Of a stretch of 64,000 nucleotides of DNA, positions 1-9,621 are shown piece by piece (within the stretch, counting starts at the first letter, position 1; the number at the start of each line of letters is the position of its first letter). The stretch is taken from NCBI RefSeq assembly GCF_014851675.1, contig NZ_JACVAE010000002.1, positions 124,001 through 188,000 of the forward strand. Reading direction: 5' to 3'. The notes under the pieces are model-generated. The model had not been told where the DNA came from, did no database searches, and saw only the letters and a list, made by a program, of their open reading frames with translations. This stretch comes from Rhizobium sp. ARZ01 (GTDB lineage: Bacteria > Pseudomonadota > Alphaproteobacteria > Rhizobiales > Rhizobiaceae). The position numbers and the translations under genes were made by a program.

Positions 1-195
1 CCCGTTCATGTTCGGCATCTCGATGTCGAGCGTGACCACGTCCGGATTGAGCTGCTTGATGGCGTTGCGCGCCTCCATGGCGTCGCCGGCCTGGCCGACG
101 ACGGTGACGCCCGGATCGGCACTCAGCACGGCCGTGATCAGGCCACGCATGGTGGGTGAGTCATCGACGACAAGCACGCGAGCGGGTGCGGTCAT
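1..195 (-). CDS. cheB: CheB, chemotaxis methylesterase/deamidase (N-terminal part, runs off left edge)
   Basis: Only the first 65 codons are present; the gene continues beyond position 1. They encode the start of a CheY-like receiver domain: an acidic pair after the first beta strand (VVDDSPTMR) and the phospho-acceptor Asp57 in the motif [11 protein letters not shown]. In the family this domain controls a C-terminal methylesterase that removes methyl groups from chemoreceptors; that half is outside the window. The start codon overlaps the cheR stop in an ATGA arrangement, so the two are translationally coupled. Identity rests on the receiver motif and on position directly after cheR. Confidence 0.9.
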   Translation of the reverse strand, partial: MTAPARVLVVDDSPTMRGLITAVLSADPGVTVVGQAGDAMEARNAIKQLNPDVVTLDIEMPNMNG

Positions 196-1094
196 GCGCG
201 TCCTCCCTTGCCTGTGTATCGGTAGGTGGTGATGCCGATGTTATCGAACAGGCCCTTTGCCTCGCCGGATACCCGCTCGGAGTGACCGATATAGAGGTGA
301 CCGCCCTCGGCAAGCATGCCGGAGAAGCGCGACCAGATCTTCATCTGCGTCGGCTCATCAAAATAGATCACTACGTTACGGCAGAAGATTACATCGAACG
401 GGCCCTTGAACGGCCACTGGGCCATCAGGTTGAGCTCGTTGTAGGTGATCAGTCTCTTGACCCGGTCATCGACCTGCCACTTCTGGCGGCCGTCGATCTC
501 GACCTCGCGGAAATACTGTTTGCGCATCGCCGGATTGACCGTTTCCAGCGCGGTAGCGTCATAGGCGCCGGCGCGTGCCTGGGCAAGGATCTTCGGATCG
601 ATGTCAGTGGCCAGAATGCGGAAGTCATAATCCGCAGCATTCGGGAGTAGCGACAACACCGTCAAGGCAATCGAATAAGGCTCTTGCCCGTCCGAGCAAG
701 CCGCCGACCAGATTCGCACGCGACCACCGGCCTTGGCACGAGCGATCAGCTCGGGCAGGACTTCGCTCTTAAGATGATCGAAATGATGGTTCTCGCGGAA
801 GAAGCGGGTAAAGTTCGTCGTCAGGTGCGACAGCATCTCGCGGCGTGCAGTGGCGCCGGCCGGTGACGACACCAGGTCACAGTATTCCCGAAAGCCCTTC
901 AGCCCCAGATTACGGATGTGCTTGGACAGCCGCGAATAGACGAGCGACGCCTTCGATTCGTTGAGATAGATGCCCGCGTCTGCGTAGATCATCGCGGCAA
1001 TCTCGGACAAATCACGACGCGTCAGCGGGTACTCGCCACTGGCCAGGCACTCGTCCGGTGATGTTCTGGGTTCGAAGGCGGTCGACATCTTCAT
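192..1094 (-). CDS. cheR: CheR, chemoreceptor glutamate methyltransferase
   Basis: The 300-residue product is a full-length CheR. An N-terminal all-alpha domain (about residues 20-90) is followed by the SAM-dependent methyltransferase domain, with the glycine/acidic motif [16 protein letters not shown] near residue 130 and [14 protein letters not shown] near 235. It uses S-adenosylmethionine to methylate receptor glutamates, setting adaptation together with CheB. The start overlaps the stop of cheW by ATGA and the stop overlaps the start of cheB by ATGA. A second Met at codon 3 is an alternative start with little consequence. Confidence 0.95.
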   Translation of the reverse strand: MKMSTAFEPRTSPDECLASGEYPLTRRDLSEIAAMIYADAGIYLNESKASLVYSRLSKHIRNLGLKGFREYCDLVSSPAGATARREMLSHLTTNFTRFFRENHHFDHLKSEVLPELIARAKAGGRVRIWSAACSDGQEPYSIALTVLSLLPNAADYDFRILATDIDPKILAQARAGAYDATALETVNPAMRKQYFREVEIDGRQKWQVDDRVKRLITYNELNLMAQWPFKGPFDVIFCRNVVIYFDEPTQMKIWSRFSGMLAEGGHLYIGHSERVSGEAKGLFDNIGITTYRYTGKGGRA

Positions 1095-1555
1095 GCGGCT
1101 TCACTTTCGATCGAGGGGAACAGCGACTCGAGCTCGATCATGCAGATCATCCGACCTTCGATCGCTAGAATGCCGCGGGCGTAGTTCTTCTCCAGCTCGC
1201 TGGCGATATCCGGCGTGGGCTGCACGTTTTCATCAGTAACCGTCAGGATATCGGAGACGGCATCGACCAGGAGGCCGACGATCTTGGCTCCGACCTGGGC
1301 TACGATGATGACGTGGCGAACGGTGGGCTCGGCCGCCTTCATGCCGAGCCGCAGCGACAGGTCGACGATCGGCAGCACGGCGCCACGGAGGTTTAGGACA
1401 CCAAGCACGTGGTGCGGTGCGTGCGGCATCGGGGTGGCGGGAGTCCACCCACGGATTTCCCGCACTGCCATGATGTTCACACAGAATTCCTGTTCCCCGA
1501 TCCGAAAGGCGATCAGTTCCCGGCCCTGCGACAGTGTTTTGGCTGCGTAGGTCAT
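1091..1555 (-). CDS. cheW: CheW, chemotaxis coupling protein
   Basis: A single CheW-like domain of about 154 residues, with the family patterns GEQEFCVNIMAVREI near the N-terminus and LGVLNLRGAVLPIVDL in the middle. CheW bridges receptor tips and CheA. I chose the ATG at 1555 because it leaves only a few bases after the cheA stop and gives a typical CheW N-terminus (MTYAAKTL); an in-frame ATG at 1576 would add seven residues and overlap cheA by 17 bases. The stop overlaps cheR by ATGA. Confidence 0.93.
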   Translation of the reverse strand: MTYAAKTLSQGRELIAFRIGEQEFCVNIMAVREIRGWTPATPMPHAPHHVLGVLNLRGAVLPIVDLSLRLGMKAAEPTVRHVIIVAQVGAKIVGLLVDAVSDILTVTDENVQPTPDIASELEKNYARGILAIEGRMICMIELESLFPSIESEAA

Positions 1556-1559
1556 TCCA

Positions 1560-3854
1560 CTATCCGGCCGCGGCAAGCGACATTTCTTGTTTCAGGGACT
1601 GGCCGCGCGAAGCGGCGACAACGGCATCGACATCGAGGATGAGCGCCACGCGCCCGTCACCGAGAATCGTAGCCGCGGCTATTCCCGGCACATGTGAATA
1701 GTTCGCCTCGAGGCTCTTGATGACGACCTGGCGCTGCCCCTGGATGGCATCGACCATGAGTGCTCGCTGACCGCCGCCTTCCGACTCGACCAGGAGTGCA
1801 ACACCTTCGACCGGGTTTGCCCGCGACGAGCGGAAATTCAGGATCCGACCGACATCCACCAACGGGCAGAAGGAATTGCGGATCGAGATCAACCGCTGGC
1901 TGGCGCCGAACGAATGAATGGCGGAGGCTTCCGGCTGCAACGTCTCGACGATTGCTGTCAGCGGCACGACCAGCGTCTGGCCGGCAACGGTGACAACCAT
2001 TCCGTCGAGGACGGCCAGCGTCAACGGCAGGCTCATGGTGAAAACGGAGCCCTGACCCGGCTTGGACGAGATTGAGATACGGCCACCGAGCGCCTGAATC
2101 GAACGTTTGACCACGTCCATCCCGACGCCGCGGCCGGAAATGTCGGAGATCTTGTCGGCGGTCGAGAAGCCGGCGTGGAAGATCAGATTGTCGATTTCTT
2201 CGTCGGACAGGTTCGCATCCGCCGCGATCAGGTCGTTGTCGATGGCCTTCTGGCGCACCTTCTCGCGGTTGATGCCGCCGCCATCGTCGGCCAGTTCGAT
2301 GACGATACGACCCGAGCGATGCTTTGCCGTGAGGCGAACCGTGCCTTCCGGGTTCTTGCCGGCAGCCACGCGCTTCTCAGGCGTTTCCAAACCGTGATCC
2401 ACGGCATTGCGGATCATGTGCGTCAACGGCTCGGCGAGCTTGTCGATGACGGTCTTGTCGACTTCCGTGTTTTCACCTTCCGTGATGAGACGAACCGACT
2501 TGCCGGTAACGTCAGCGATTTCCCGCACGATACGCGACATGCGCTGGAACACCGGCTTCACCGGCTGCGCGCGGATCGCCATCACCGAGTCCTGGATCTC
2601 GCGCGTGAGCTGCTGCAGCTCCTCAAGCCCCATATTGATCGAGGAGACACCATTGTTGTCGTTCTCGATGACGCTCTGGGACAGCATCGCCTGGTTGATG
2701 ACGAGTTCGCCGACGAGGTTGATCAGGCGGTCGACACGATCGAGATCGACGCGGATGGTCGGCGCCGCTGCAGTCGACGCTGCAGATGCCTGGCTCGCAT
2801 TCTGCTGCGCTGCGACGGCCGCACGTGGTTCGTCCTTTGCGGCATCGACGCGGGCACTTGCAATCTGAAAGACATTGCTTGCGGTTTCAACGGCAGCAAC
2901 GTCCGCCACGGTGGACACGGCCGGCTCCTCGTCGGACGCATCGCCGTCCGCTTCACCCCCGTCGTCCAGGATCGAAAGGTCGAACGGGACGGGCTGCATC
3001 GGCAGTTCATCATCCTCGGCGGAGGCCGCGACCTCTTCCTCGATCGTACGGACCTCAAGATCGCAATCCCACTCGGCAAATTCGAAGACCGAGCGAACCC
3101 CGTCCTCACCCTTTTCGGTGCTGACTGAGATCTTCCAGGAGAAATAGGCCTCTTCCGGGTTCATGTCCTGCAGCAGCGGCAAGCTCTCCATGTCGCAACG
3201 GATGCTCATCTCACCCAGGCGAGAAAGATCGCGCAGGAGCAGCGTTGCCTCATTGCCCTTGGAGTAGAGGTCGCGCTTCGGCCGGAATTGGATCTCACAG
3301 GTCGGCATGTAGGGTGCGACCGGCACTTCCTCGTCGTCGAAGTCGTCGAAGGAGAACGGAATCGGCTGGAAGCCTTCGTCGTTGGCAGGCGAGGCGGCAA
3401 CCGGCGCAGGTGCTGCCGCCTTCGGAGCCGGCGCAGGCTTTGCAGCGGGGGCGTCGCTCGTCGCGGGCACCTCGCCTTTTGCGAGCGCCTCAAGTTCCCG
3501 GATCAACTGCTTGCTGCGGGCGTCGTCGACGCCGCCCCCGTCGCGCGAGGCGCTGACCAGGTCGGCCAGCACGTCGGCCGACTTCAGCATCACCTTCAGC
3601 ACGTCCTGGTTTGGCTCGAGCTTGTTGGATCGTACGCAATCAAGTGTGGTCTCGAAGACATGGGCGAAGGACACCAGTTCGTCCAGGCCGAAAGCGCCCG
3701 CGCCGCCCTTGATCGAGTGCACCGCGCGGAACACGGCATTGACCGTCTCCGGATCGCGATCGCCGTCATTCAGCTTCAAGAGACCTGATTCCAGTTCTGC
3801 GAGTTGCTCCTCGCACTCCTGGAAGAAAATCTCCTTGATTTCGTTCATATCCAT
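1560..3854 (-). CDS. cheA: CheA, chemotaxis histidine kinase
   Basis: The 764-residue product has the CheA order: Hpt domain with phospho-accepting His46 in AVHSIKGGAGAFG; an Ala/Pro-rich linker (about residues 130-165); a central P2-type region; dimerisation helices (VDRLINLVGELVINQAML); an ATPase with N-box HMIRNAVDHGLE and glycine boxes DDGGGI and GRGVGMDVV; and a C-terminal CheW-like regulatory domain. It phosphorylates CheY1, CheY2 (outside the window) and CheB. It lies 16 bp after cheY1. The long linker and acidic insert between P1 and P3 fit alphaproteobacterial CheA. Confidence 0.97.
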   Translation of the reverse strand: MDMNEIKEIFFQECEEQLAELESGLLKLNDGDRDPETVNAVFRAVHSIKGGAGAFGLDELVSFAHVFETTLDCVRSNKLEPNQDVLKVMLKSADVLADLVSASRDGGGVDDARSKQLIRELEALAKGEVPATSDAPAAKPAPAPKAAAPAPVAASPANDEGFQPIPFSFDDFDDEEVPVAPYMPTCEIQFRPKRDLYSKGNEATLLLRDLSRLGEMSIRCDMESLPLLQDMNPEEAYFSWKISVSTEKGEDGVRSVFEFAEWDCDLEVRTIEEEVAASAEDDELPMQPVPFDLSILDDGGEADGDASDEEPAVSTVADVAAVETASNVFQIASARVDAAKDEPRAAVAAQQNASQASAASTAAAPTIRVDLDRVDRLINLVGELVINQAMLSQSVIENDNNGVSSINMGLEELQQLTREIQDSVMAIRAQPVKPVFQRMSRIVREIADVTGKSVRLITEGENTEVDKTVIDKLAEPLTHMIRNAVDHGLETPEKRVAAGKNPEGTVRLTAKHRSGRIVIELADDGGGINREKVRQKAIDNDLIAADANLSDEEIDNLIFHAGFSTADKISDISGRGVGMDVVKRSIQALGGRISISSKPGQGSVFTMSLPLTLAVLDGMVVTVAGQTLVVPLTAIVETLQPEASAIHSFGASQRLISIRNSFCPLVDVGRILNFRSSRANPVEGVALLVESEGGGQRALMVDAIQGQRQVVIKSLEANYSHVPGIAAATILGDGRVALILDVDAVVAASRGQSLKQEMSLAAAG

Positions 3855-3870
3855 CGGGAAGAACCTCGAT

Positions 3871-4236
3871 TTAAGCGGTTACACGCTCGATTGCATCGAT
3901 GAGTTTGGTGGGGTCGAACGGCTTGACGATCCAGCCGGTTGCACCGGCCTGGCGGGCACGGTTCTTCTTTTCGGCGTCGCTCTCGGTCGTCAGGACGAGA
4001 ATCGGAATGGCCCTGTACTTCTCGTTGCGACGAACTCCCTCGATGAAGCCGAAACCGTCGAGACGCGGCATATTGATATCGGTGACGATGACGTCGGGGT
4101 TGGCCTCTTCCAGCACCTCAAGCCCCTCGACGCCGTCTTCGGCCTGGATCGTCTCAAACCCGGCATTGTTGAGCGTCACCAGAAGCATGTTCCGGATCGT
4201 CCGTGAATCATCCACGGTAAGAACCTTCTTTTTCAT
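3871..4236 (-). CDS. cheY1: CheY1, chemotaxis response regulator (phosphate sink type)
   Basis: A stand-alone receiver domain of 121 residues with acidic residues Asp9/Asp10, phospho-acceptor Asp53 (IVTDINMP), a conserved Thr (LVLTTES) and the Lys in WIVKPFDP. In S. meliloti the CheY encoded directly upstream of cheA is CheY1, which drains phosphate from CheA while CheY2, encoded after cheB, acts on the motor. The CheY1 name is taken from this gene order, not from sequence details. Its start overlaps the stop of the upstream cheS gene by ATGA, which supports a functional link between the two. Confidence 0.93.
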   Translation of the reverse strand: MKKKVLTVDDSRTIRNMLLVTLNNAGFETIQAEDGVEGLEVLEEANPDVIVTDINMPRLDGFGFIEGVRRNEKYRAIPILVLTTESDAEKKNRARQAGATGWIVKPFDPTKLIDAIERVTA

Positions 4237-4532
4237 TGCTGAGTCTCCTTGGCCAGCAGGTGTTCAATGTCGATGCCGATGAGTTGCATCGTCTTCAGGA
4301 ACGGCTCGGACGCATTTGCAAACGTGTAGGCGCGCTTGTCGGCTTCCCAGGTCTTCGCTCCCGCCATCAGCACCTGAGCGCAAAGCGCGCCGACACGCTC
4401 GACGGCGGATGCGTCGATCGTTAGGTTGCTGCCCTTCAGCGCCATCAGTTTGTCGCGAAGTGCGGTCGCCTCGTTGAGATCCAGCACGGGTGCCAGGCTC
4501 AGGCTTTTCTGAGCGGCCTTCTTGCTCGCCAT
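4233..4532 (-). CDS. cheS: CheS-like STAS-domain protein of the chemotaxis operon
   Basis: A 99-residue protein with a STAS-like pattern: LDLNEATALRDKLMAL, then LTIDASAVERVGALCAQVL and a C-terminal helix ending GIDIEHLL. In S. meliloti the roughly 97-residue CheS in exactly this position, between the cytoplasmic receptor gene and cheY1, binds CheA and speeds CheY1 dephosphorylation. Size, position and the ATGA overlap with cheY1 make orthology likely, though it is inferred. A longer in-frame reading upstream exists, but it runs back into the receptor gene and has no coding character, so the ATG at 4532 is used. Confidence 0.85.
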   Translation of the reverse strand: MASKKAAQKSLSLAPVLDLNEATALRDKLMALKGSNLTIDASAVERVGALCAQVLMAGAKTWEADKRAYTFANASEPFLKTMQLIGIDIEHLLAKETQQ

Positions 4533-4662
4533 CACTGCGTTCCTTGTCTGCGTCTGTCCGCGTTGAAAGTTCGGGTCGTCGGTGTGACCGGAAACAGGCT
4601 GACGCCCTGGCGCCGGCTTCGTTCGGTCGAGAAATGGTGGCGAGGCTGTTCCTGGCGCATGG

Positions 4663-6249
4663 TCAGCCTCCGAATCCGATTGCTCTGGCCGCCGGAGGAG
4701 CGACCGAAGAGAACTGCGCATCCCACGCTCCTTCGATCGCGCGTGGCGCGACGCTGCCGGCTGTCGGCTGCGGTGGGCGAATACGGAACTGCCGGATCGT
4801 CTGCCCCAGCTCAAGAATAACGGTGTGCAGGTCCGCCCCGGACTGGCCGGCGCTTGCGGCAAGCTCGGCATCGCCCTTCGCCTGGGTACCGATCCTTCCG
4901 AGGTTGCCTGCGACCGCATCCAGCCCGCTGACGTCCTCGCCGCCCTGCCGGGCAATGCTTGCGATCGCGTCGTTGATATCGACAACCTGGCGCACGATGC
5001 CGCCGATCGCGTCCTGCGTACGGTTGACGCGGTCGACGCCAGCCTCGACCTGTGCCTTCGTGCCGGAAACCAGTTGCTTGATCTCGCGCGCTGCATCCGC
5101 CGAGCGTTGCGCCAACGCACGAACTTCCTGCGCCACGACGGCAAAGCCTCTACCGCTGTCGCCGGCCCGCGCCGCTTCGATTCCGGCATTGAGTGCAAGC
5201 AGATTCGTCTGGAATGCGATCTCGTCGATCACTCCGATGATCTGGCCGATCTTTTCGGCCGACGCTTCGATATCCGCCATCGCCGACATTGCCTCGCCAA
5301 CGATGCGACCGCTCTGCTCGGCTGACTGGCGTGTCACGTGAACCGCCGTTTCGGCCTTGCGTGTTTCGGAAAGGTTCGCCTTCACCCGATCTGCAATCGC
5401 GGCCAGGGAGGCGGCTGTATCGGCAAGTTCCGTCGACTGCGACGACGAGCGCTCGGCGAGCCGGCCGGTTTGCACCGACAACGTTCGCACCAACGCGTCG
5501 GAGGCCTCGCCGTGTTCGAGCGCATCGCCCAGATGGCGCTGGACATTCTCCAGCGCGGTATTCAGCGTGCCGGCAAGGTCTCGCCAGGCATCAGGCATCT
5601 GTTCGCCCGTCTGGTGGGTGAAATCGAGATTGGCAAGGCTGCGAATGACTTCACCGAAGGTGCCTTCCAGCGCGCCGTGATCGATCTGGCGCTGCTCGCC
5701 CATCGCACGGTGATGGTTGTGGCGCAGTTCGTTGAACCGCAGTGACACGCCAATCTCCGCGTCGACCATGGCGGTGCGGACAAAAGCTGTCAAAAGCTCG
5801 GTCAGTTCCTGTCGTCGGCTGTTCTTTGCGCCCGACAGGATGGACCTCGGCCAATATTCCTCGATCAGCCCGTCGATGACGTGTTCGAGCACGATGGCGT
5901 GGCCGGACATGCGCCAGCGCGGGTCAAGGCCCATCTGGCTCTCAACATCAGCCAGAACCTTCACTCGCTCGGCATAGAGACCGTCGAACCGCGCGTCGGT
6001 GAGGACGCTCCAATGGGAAGCGTGAAGGTCGTGCAGGCGATCAACCGCGCGCTCGCTCTGGAAATGGCGGGCCGCATCGGGAAAGGTCTGGAAGCGCTGG
6101 AAGAGATCGCGAAGCGCTGTTTCGACATGCCGCTCAAGCGTCTGACGGTGAGTGCGCAGAATTTCACCCTGGGAGGGCTCCAGGCCAGCAAATCTCAGGC
6201 GATCGCGAAGGCTTGCCGCCTGCGCCGTCTGAGCCTGTTCTGCTGGCAT
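4663..6249 (-). CDS. icpA: IcpA-like cytoplasmic chemoreceptor with a globin-type sensor domain
   Basis: First gene of the chemotaxis operon. Residues 10-165 resemble the protoglobin/globin-coupled sensor fold, with the helix motif MGLDPRW that in HemAT-like sensors follows the haem-binding His; here the aligned position is Glu103. A methyl-accepting domain follows (about 290-490), with the hairpin tip [26 protein letters not shown]. No membrane segments are visible, so it should be cytoplasmic, and there is no C-terminal CheR-docking pentapeptide. I chose the ATG at 6249 because the globin fold starts just after it; in-frame upstream Mets reach back to 6489 but precede low-similarity sequence. 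Confidence 0.9.
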   Translation of the reverse strand: MPAEQAQTAQAASLRDRLRFAGLEPSQGEILRTHRQTLERHVETALRDLFQRFQTFPDAARHFQSERAVDRLHDLHASHWSVLTDARFDGLYAERVKVLADVESQMGLDPRWRMSGHAIVLEHVIDGLIEEYWPRSILSGAKNSRRQELTELLTAFVRTAMVDAEIGVSLRFNELRHNHHRAMGEQRQIDHGALEGTFGEVIRSLANLDFTHQTGEQMPDAWRDLAGTLNTALENVQRHLGDALEHGEASDALVRTLSVQTGRLAERSSSQSTELADTAASLAAIADRVKANLSETRKAETAVHVTRQSAEQSGRIVGEAMSAMADIEASAEKIGQIIGVIDEIAFQTNLLALNAGIEAARAGDSGRGFAVVAQEVRALAQRSADAAREIKQLVSGTKAQVEAGVDRVNRTQDAIGGIVRQVVDINDAIASIARQGGEDVSGLDAVAGNLGRIGTQAKGDAELAASAGQSGADLHTVILELGQTIRQFRIRPPQPTAGSVAPRAIEGAWDAQFSSVAPPAARAIGFGG

Positions 6250-6768
6250 TTCCTGCACTTTAAGTCCCCATGCGCAATGCAGTTTGCCGGCCAGTTGCGC
6301 TGGCCAAGCCAATGAATTTGCCACGGGGACGTGCAACGATCCTACGGCTTTAGTTGCCGCATCACTTCGATATGCTCGGCGCCAACTGGCTGCCGTACGC
6401 CGGTCCATGGTGTAATTCGGTGAAGCTTGATACCGGGTCGAAACCGGTGCGGGCGGTACGGCATCATGCCTGAGTGGGAAATGGTCCAATTTCCCATTCC
6501 GACGCGTGCTCTCATGTTTATGGTTAATTCCTTGCCTGAAGGTTAATGGACTCTTCCATCGTTATGCAGTTCGCCGCGCAATGATTGCGGAAGGAGGCGC
6601 AATTTTTCGACTGGCAAGCGTGATGTTGCCAGGCAGTGAGTCAAATTCGCCACTTCATCCCTAAAATTCGCTAGTCCAGCCTGGCTGAAAGACAAAATCG
6701 GCAAGGCAACAGCAAGGTTTGACTGCTACAAGCGTATTCGAGACGATGATGTCCTCTGGGAATGAGCA
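6250..6768. other. Intergenic region upstream of the chemotaxis operon
   Basis: This stretch separates the 5' end of icpA from the 3' end of the rhamnose operon. It should carry the chemotaxis operon promoter, but I could not assign a convincing -35/-10 pair by eye. An open frame continuous with icpA extends to 6489 but lacks the composition of the neighbouring genes. No repeat or RNA gene was seen. Confidence 0.4.
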
Positions 6769-6882
6769 ATGATTGTTCTTTTGTTGAGTGCAATGCTTCT
6801 GACTATCGCAACGCTTGCAGCAGTCGCCACCCTTATCGGTATAGACCGCCAGCAGCCCACCCGGACGGCTGCAATTTTCTGA
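6769..6882 (+). CDS. Possible 37-residue single-pass membrane microprotein
   Basis: An ATG-to-TGA frame of 38 codons encodes a strongly hydrophobic segment (MIVLLLSAMLLTIATLAAVA) followed by a short polar tail with two Gln and several Arg/Thr. It resembles a small membrane protein, but the Shine-Dalgarno match is weak (GGGAATGAGC before the ATG) and no family is recognised. It lies on the strand opposite to both neighbouring operons. It may be a chance reading frame. Confidence 0.25.
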   Translation: MIVLLLSAMLLTIATLAAVATLIGIDRQQPTRTAAIF

Positions 6883-6921
6883 TCGCTTCTATCCACTGAG
6901 CTATCAGCGGAGCGCTGGCCG

Positions 6922-8283
6922 CTAGTTATCGGCTAGGTCGCGCCATTTTTGGATATAGGCCACGGCCGCTTCGGGTAGCGACTCCTCGACCTGCCGCAAT
7001 CTCGGCTTCGGTACATTTTCAACCGCAAGACAGGCCGCACCGATGCTGGTGCCGGTGGCGCTTTCACCGACGAACACGTCCCTGCCGGTCGCCGCTTTCA
7101 GCATGGCGAGATAGGGAACATTTGCCGCGAACGGCCCTTCGACGATGCTAGGCCCGTCCGCGCCGATCAGCGAAAGGCAGGTGGCGCTCATCAGCGCCAA
7201 ATGGAAAGCGATAGCCACCTGAGCCTCGTCCTCGCCGAGTTGCCCGCGATCAATGGTCCACCGCGCCTCCTGGCCGGGATAGGGGCCTGAATCACCGGGG
7301 ATCGAGGGCAGGATCATTGCCTGGCTCGCAAGAACGTTAGCAATCGCCGTATCGCCGACGAGCGCATTGCTGCCGCCAAGCAAGGAAAATGCCCGGCCGC
7401 CCATGAAGCGAGCAGATGGCACCGGATCGCCGAGCGCGTTCACATTGACCAATGTGTCGCGATGCTCGTCGAGCTCCTTTGGCGTTGCGCCCATGGCCAT
7501 CAGCACGACCCAGGTCCCGGTCGATACCACCGCATAGGGCGACGGTGTGGTAAGGACGTAGGGAAGAAGAGACGCGTTGGAATCGTGGATCCCGCAATGA
7601 ACTGGCGTCTCCCTATGCAAGCCCGTGACGGCTGCAACATCCGCGCGGACGGCTCCGAGCACATCGGAGGCCTTGCGCAGCGATGGCATCAGTCGCTGCC
7701 AGCCTTGGCGGGTGACGAGCGTCGAATAACGATGGTTCGCGGGCTCCCACAAGTCGGCATGGCAACCGAGCGAAGTCACCTCGCCGGCCAGAACGCCGGT
7801 CAACCGAAACGACCAGTATTGCGCATACATCAGAATGGCCGCGACCTTGGCGAAGGCCTCCGGAAATCGGCGGGACTGCCAGTAGAGTTGCATGCCGGCG
7901 TTCAGTCCGACGGGCAGCTTCGGCGTGCCCGTTTCGGCGAAAGCCGGACGCAGCGCCTCGTATTCGGCTGAAAGCTCTTGCGGCCCGGCATGTTCGTAAT
8001 CGAGGACCGGCAGCGCCAATCCGCCATCCTTGTCGACGAGGGCGGCAGTCGCCCCGTGCGTCGCGACGGAAATCCTGTCGATCGTCCGCTCGGCATGCAG
8101 GGCCCTAAGGCTTTCAAGGATGAAGGCCCATAGTCGTTCGGTGTCGAAATGCGGATATGGCGGGGCATCCACCACGCCGTTTTTCATCGTGCGGACGGCC
8201 AATTCACGAAAACTCTCTCCGTCGACGAGCACGACCTTGGCGTTCGTCTTGCCAATATCGATGACGGCGATCGTTTCTGCCAT
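6922..8283 (-). CDS. rhaK: RhaK, rhamnose-locus sugar kinase (FGGY family)
   Basis: The 453-residue product is an FGGY carbohydrate kinase: phosphate-1 motif IDIGKTNAKVVLVDG at the N-terminus, adenosine-site region STGTWVVLMAMG near residue 250, and a C-terminal ATP-binding half. In R. leguminosarum the kinase of this operon phosphorylates the rhamnose-derived ketose and is also needed for rhamnose import through the neighbouring ABC transporter. It is the last gene of rhaRSTPQUK, 10 bp after rhaU. The start at 8283 (MAETIAVID) is chosen over an upstream ATG that would overlap rhaU. Confidence 0.92.
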   Translation of the reverse strand: MAETIAVIDIGKTNAKVVLVDGESFRELAVRTMKNGVVDAPPYPHFDTERLWAFILESLRALHAERTIDRISVATHGATAALVDKDGGLALPVLDYEHAGPQELSAEYEALRPAFAETGTPKLPVGLNAGMQLYWQSRRFPEAFAKVAAILMYAQYWSFRLTGVLAGEVTSLGCHADLWEPANHRYSTLVTRQGWQRLMPSLRKASDVLGAVRADVAAVTGLHRETPVHCGIHDSNASLLPYVLTTPSPYAVVSTGTWVVLMAMGATPKELDEHRDTLVNVNALGDPVPSARFMGGRAFSLLGGSNALVGDTAIANVLASQAMILPSIPGDSGPYPGQEARWTIDRGQLGEDEAQVAIAFHLALMSATCLSLIGADGPSIVEGPFAANVPYLAMLKAATGRDVFVGESATGTSIGAACLAVENVPKPRLRQVEESLPEAAVAYIQKWRDLADN

Positions 8284-8293
8284 GATATCCGGC

Positions 8294-8608
8294 TCAATCC
8301 ATGTGAAAGACAGTGCGGAGCGGGACGGCAACGGGCTCGTTGTCCGGCTTCGTCTCCATGATGTCGGCCATATGCGCCCACCAGCGCTTCATCACCGGAT
8401 GTTCGGACAACCGGCCCATGGTGTGGTCGTCGCGTCGCCACAGGACGCCGAACAGCAGGTTCGTCTCCTCGTCGAGATGGATCGAGTAGTCCGACACGCC
8501 CGCCTCTTTCAGCAATGCCGAAAGCTCCGGCCAGATCGCGTCGTGGCGCGCTTTGTATTCCTCGGCCATGCCGGGAATGAGACGCATGCGGAAAGCGTAC
8601 TTTTCCAT
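8294..8608 (-). CDS. rhaU: RhaU, L-rhamnose mutarotase
   Basis: A 104-residue protein of the RhaU/YiiL family, which interconverts alpha and beta anomers of L-rhamnose so that the isomerase receives its preferred form. Family patterns are visible: [22 protein letters not shown] at the N-terminus (the conserved His among them), NLLFGVLW in the middle and [11 protein letters not shown] near the C-terminus. It lies between the second permease gene and rhaK with short gaps, so it is co-transcribed. Confidence 0.93.
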   Translation of the reverse strand: MEKYAFRMRLIPGMAEEYKARHDAIWPELSALLKEAGVSDYSIHLDEETNLLFGVLWRRDDHTMGRLSEHPVMKRWWAHMADIMETKPDNEPVAVPLRTVFHMD

Positions 8609-8616
8609 TCCCTCCC

Positions 8617-9621
8617 TCACTGCGTGATGCGACGCTTGAAGCGCGTATAGAGGATTGGCAGCGCGATCACCGAAATCAACAGCAGGCCGATGAAGATCGA
8701 CATGACGATGCCGGGAACGTTTAGCAGACCGAAGCCGAAGGTGACCATGCCCATGATCAGCGCCGCCAGCATGACGCCGCCGATCGTTCCCGAACCGCCG
8801 AGGATGCTGACGCCGCCGAGCACAACCATCGTGACGATTTCGAGCTCCCAGCCGAGCGCGATGGAAGGGCGCGTCGAGCCGAGGCGCGAGGTCAAGCAGA
8901 TCGAGGCGATCGCCGACATCAGACCGGTCAGCAGGAACAGGGTGAACTTCACCCGTGCCACCCGGACACCTGAAAACAGCGCTGCCGTCTGGTTGTTGCC
9001 GATCGCGTAGACGGCCCGGCCGAAATTCGTCTTGTGCAGGAGCAGCGCGTAGAAGCCGGCAAAGCCGAGAAAAAGGCAGAATTCGAAGGAGAATACCCAC
9101 CAGACATAGCCTTGCCCGAAGAAGGAGAAGCTTGCCGGATACTCGGTAAACGCCTGGTCGCCGAGAATGATGAAGGCGATGCCGCGAAACAGGCTCATGG
9201 TGCCGATGGTCACGACGATCGAGGGCAGACCGAGGCGGGTGACGAGAAGCCCGTTGATCGCCCCGCAGACAAGCCCGACGGCCAGTCCGACCACGACAAG
9301 CGCCGGCGTATCGAAGCCCTGCGTTGCCGCATACCCCATGGTCGTCGAAGTCAGCGCGACGATCGCCGCAACCGACAGGTCGATCTCACCGGCCATGATG
9401 ACCATCGCCATGGCGAAGGCGATCATCGCCTTTTCGGTAAAGTTGAAGGTCGCGTCCGACAGATTCCACGGATCGAGGAAATAGGGCGAGGCCAAAGAGT
9501 TGGCGATGAAGATCAGGATCGCCACCACCACAAGCAGGCTTTCCCAGCTCTTCAGAAAACGGGCGCCGCGGCCTTGAAGCCGGTCGGGGATGTGGCGCGA
9601 CTTTATATTTGCATCAGCCAT
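8617..9621 (-). CDS. rhaQ: RhaQ, rhamnose ABC transporter permease
   Basis: A 334-residue inner-membrane permease of the ribose/xylose (RbsC) family with about ten hydrophobic segments and the family motif [11 protein letters not shown] near residue 82. It forms the membrane channel with RhaP, powered by RhaT and fed by RhaS. The start at 9621 overlaps the rhaP stop by one base (TGATG). An in-frame upstream extension exists inside rhaP in another frame and is rejected. Confidence 0.92.
   Translation of the reverse strand: MADANIKSRHIPDRLQGRGARFLKSWESLLVVVAILIFIANSLASPYFLDPWNLSDATFNFTEKAMIAFAMAMVIMAGEIDLSVAAIVALTSTTMGYAATQGFDTPALVVVGLAVGLVCGAINGLLVTRLGLPSIVVTIGTMSLFRGIAFIILGDQAFTEYPASFSFFGQGYVWWVFSFEFCLFLGFAGFYALLLHKTNFGRAVYAIGNNQTAALFSGVRVARVKFTLFLLTGLMSAIASICLTSRLGSTRPSIALGWELEIVTMVVLGGVSILGGSGTIGGVMLAALIMGMVTFGFGLLNVPGIVMSIFIGLLLISVIALPILYTRFKRRITQ

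Noticed and set aside
2175..3128. Long open frame on the plus strand inside cheA
   Set aside because: It lies antisense to well-supported cheA coding sequence and has the composition of a shadow frame in high-GC DNA.
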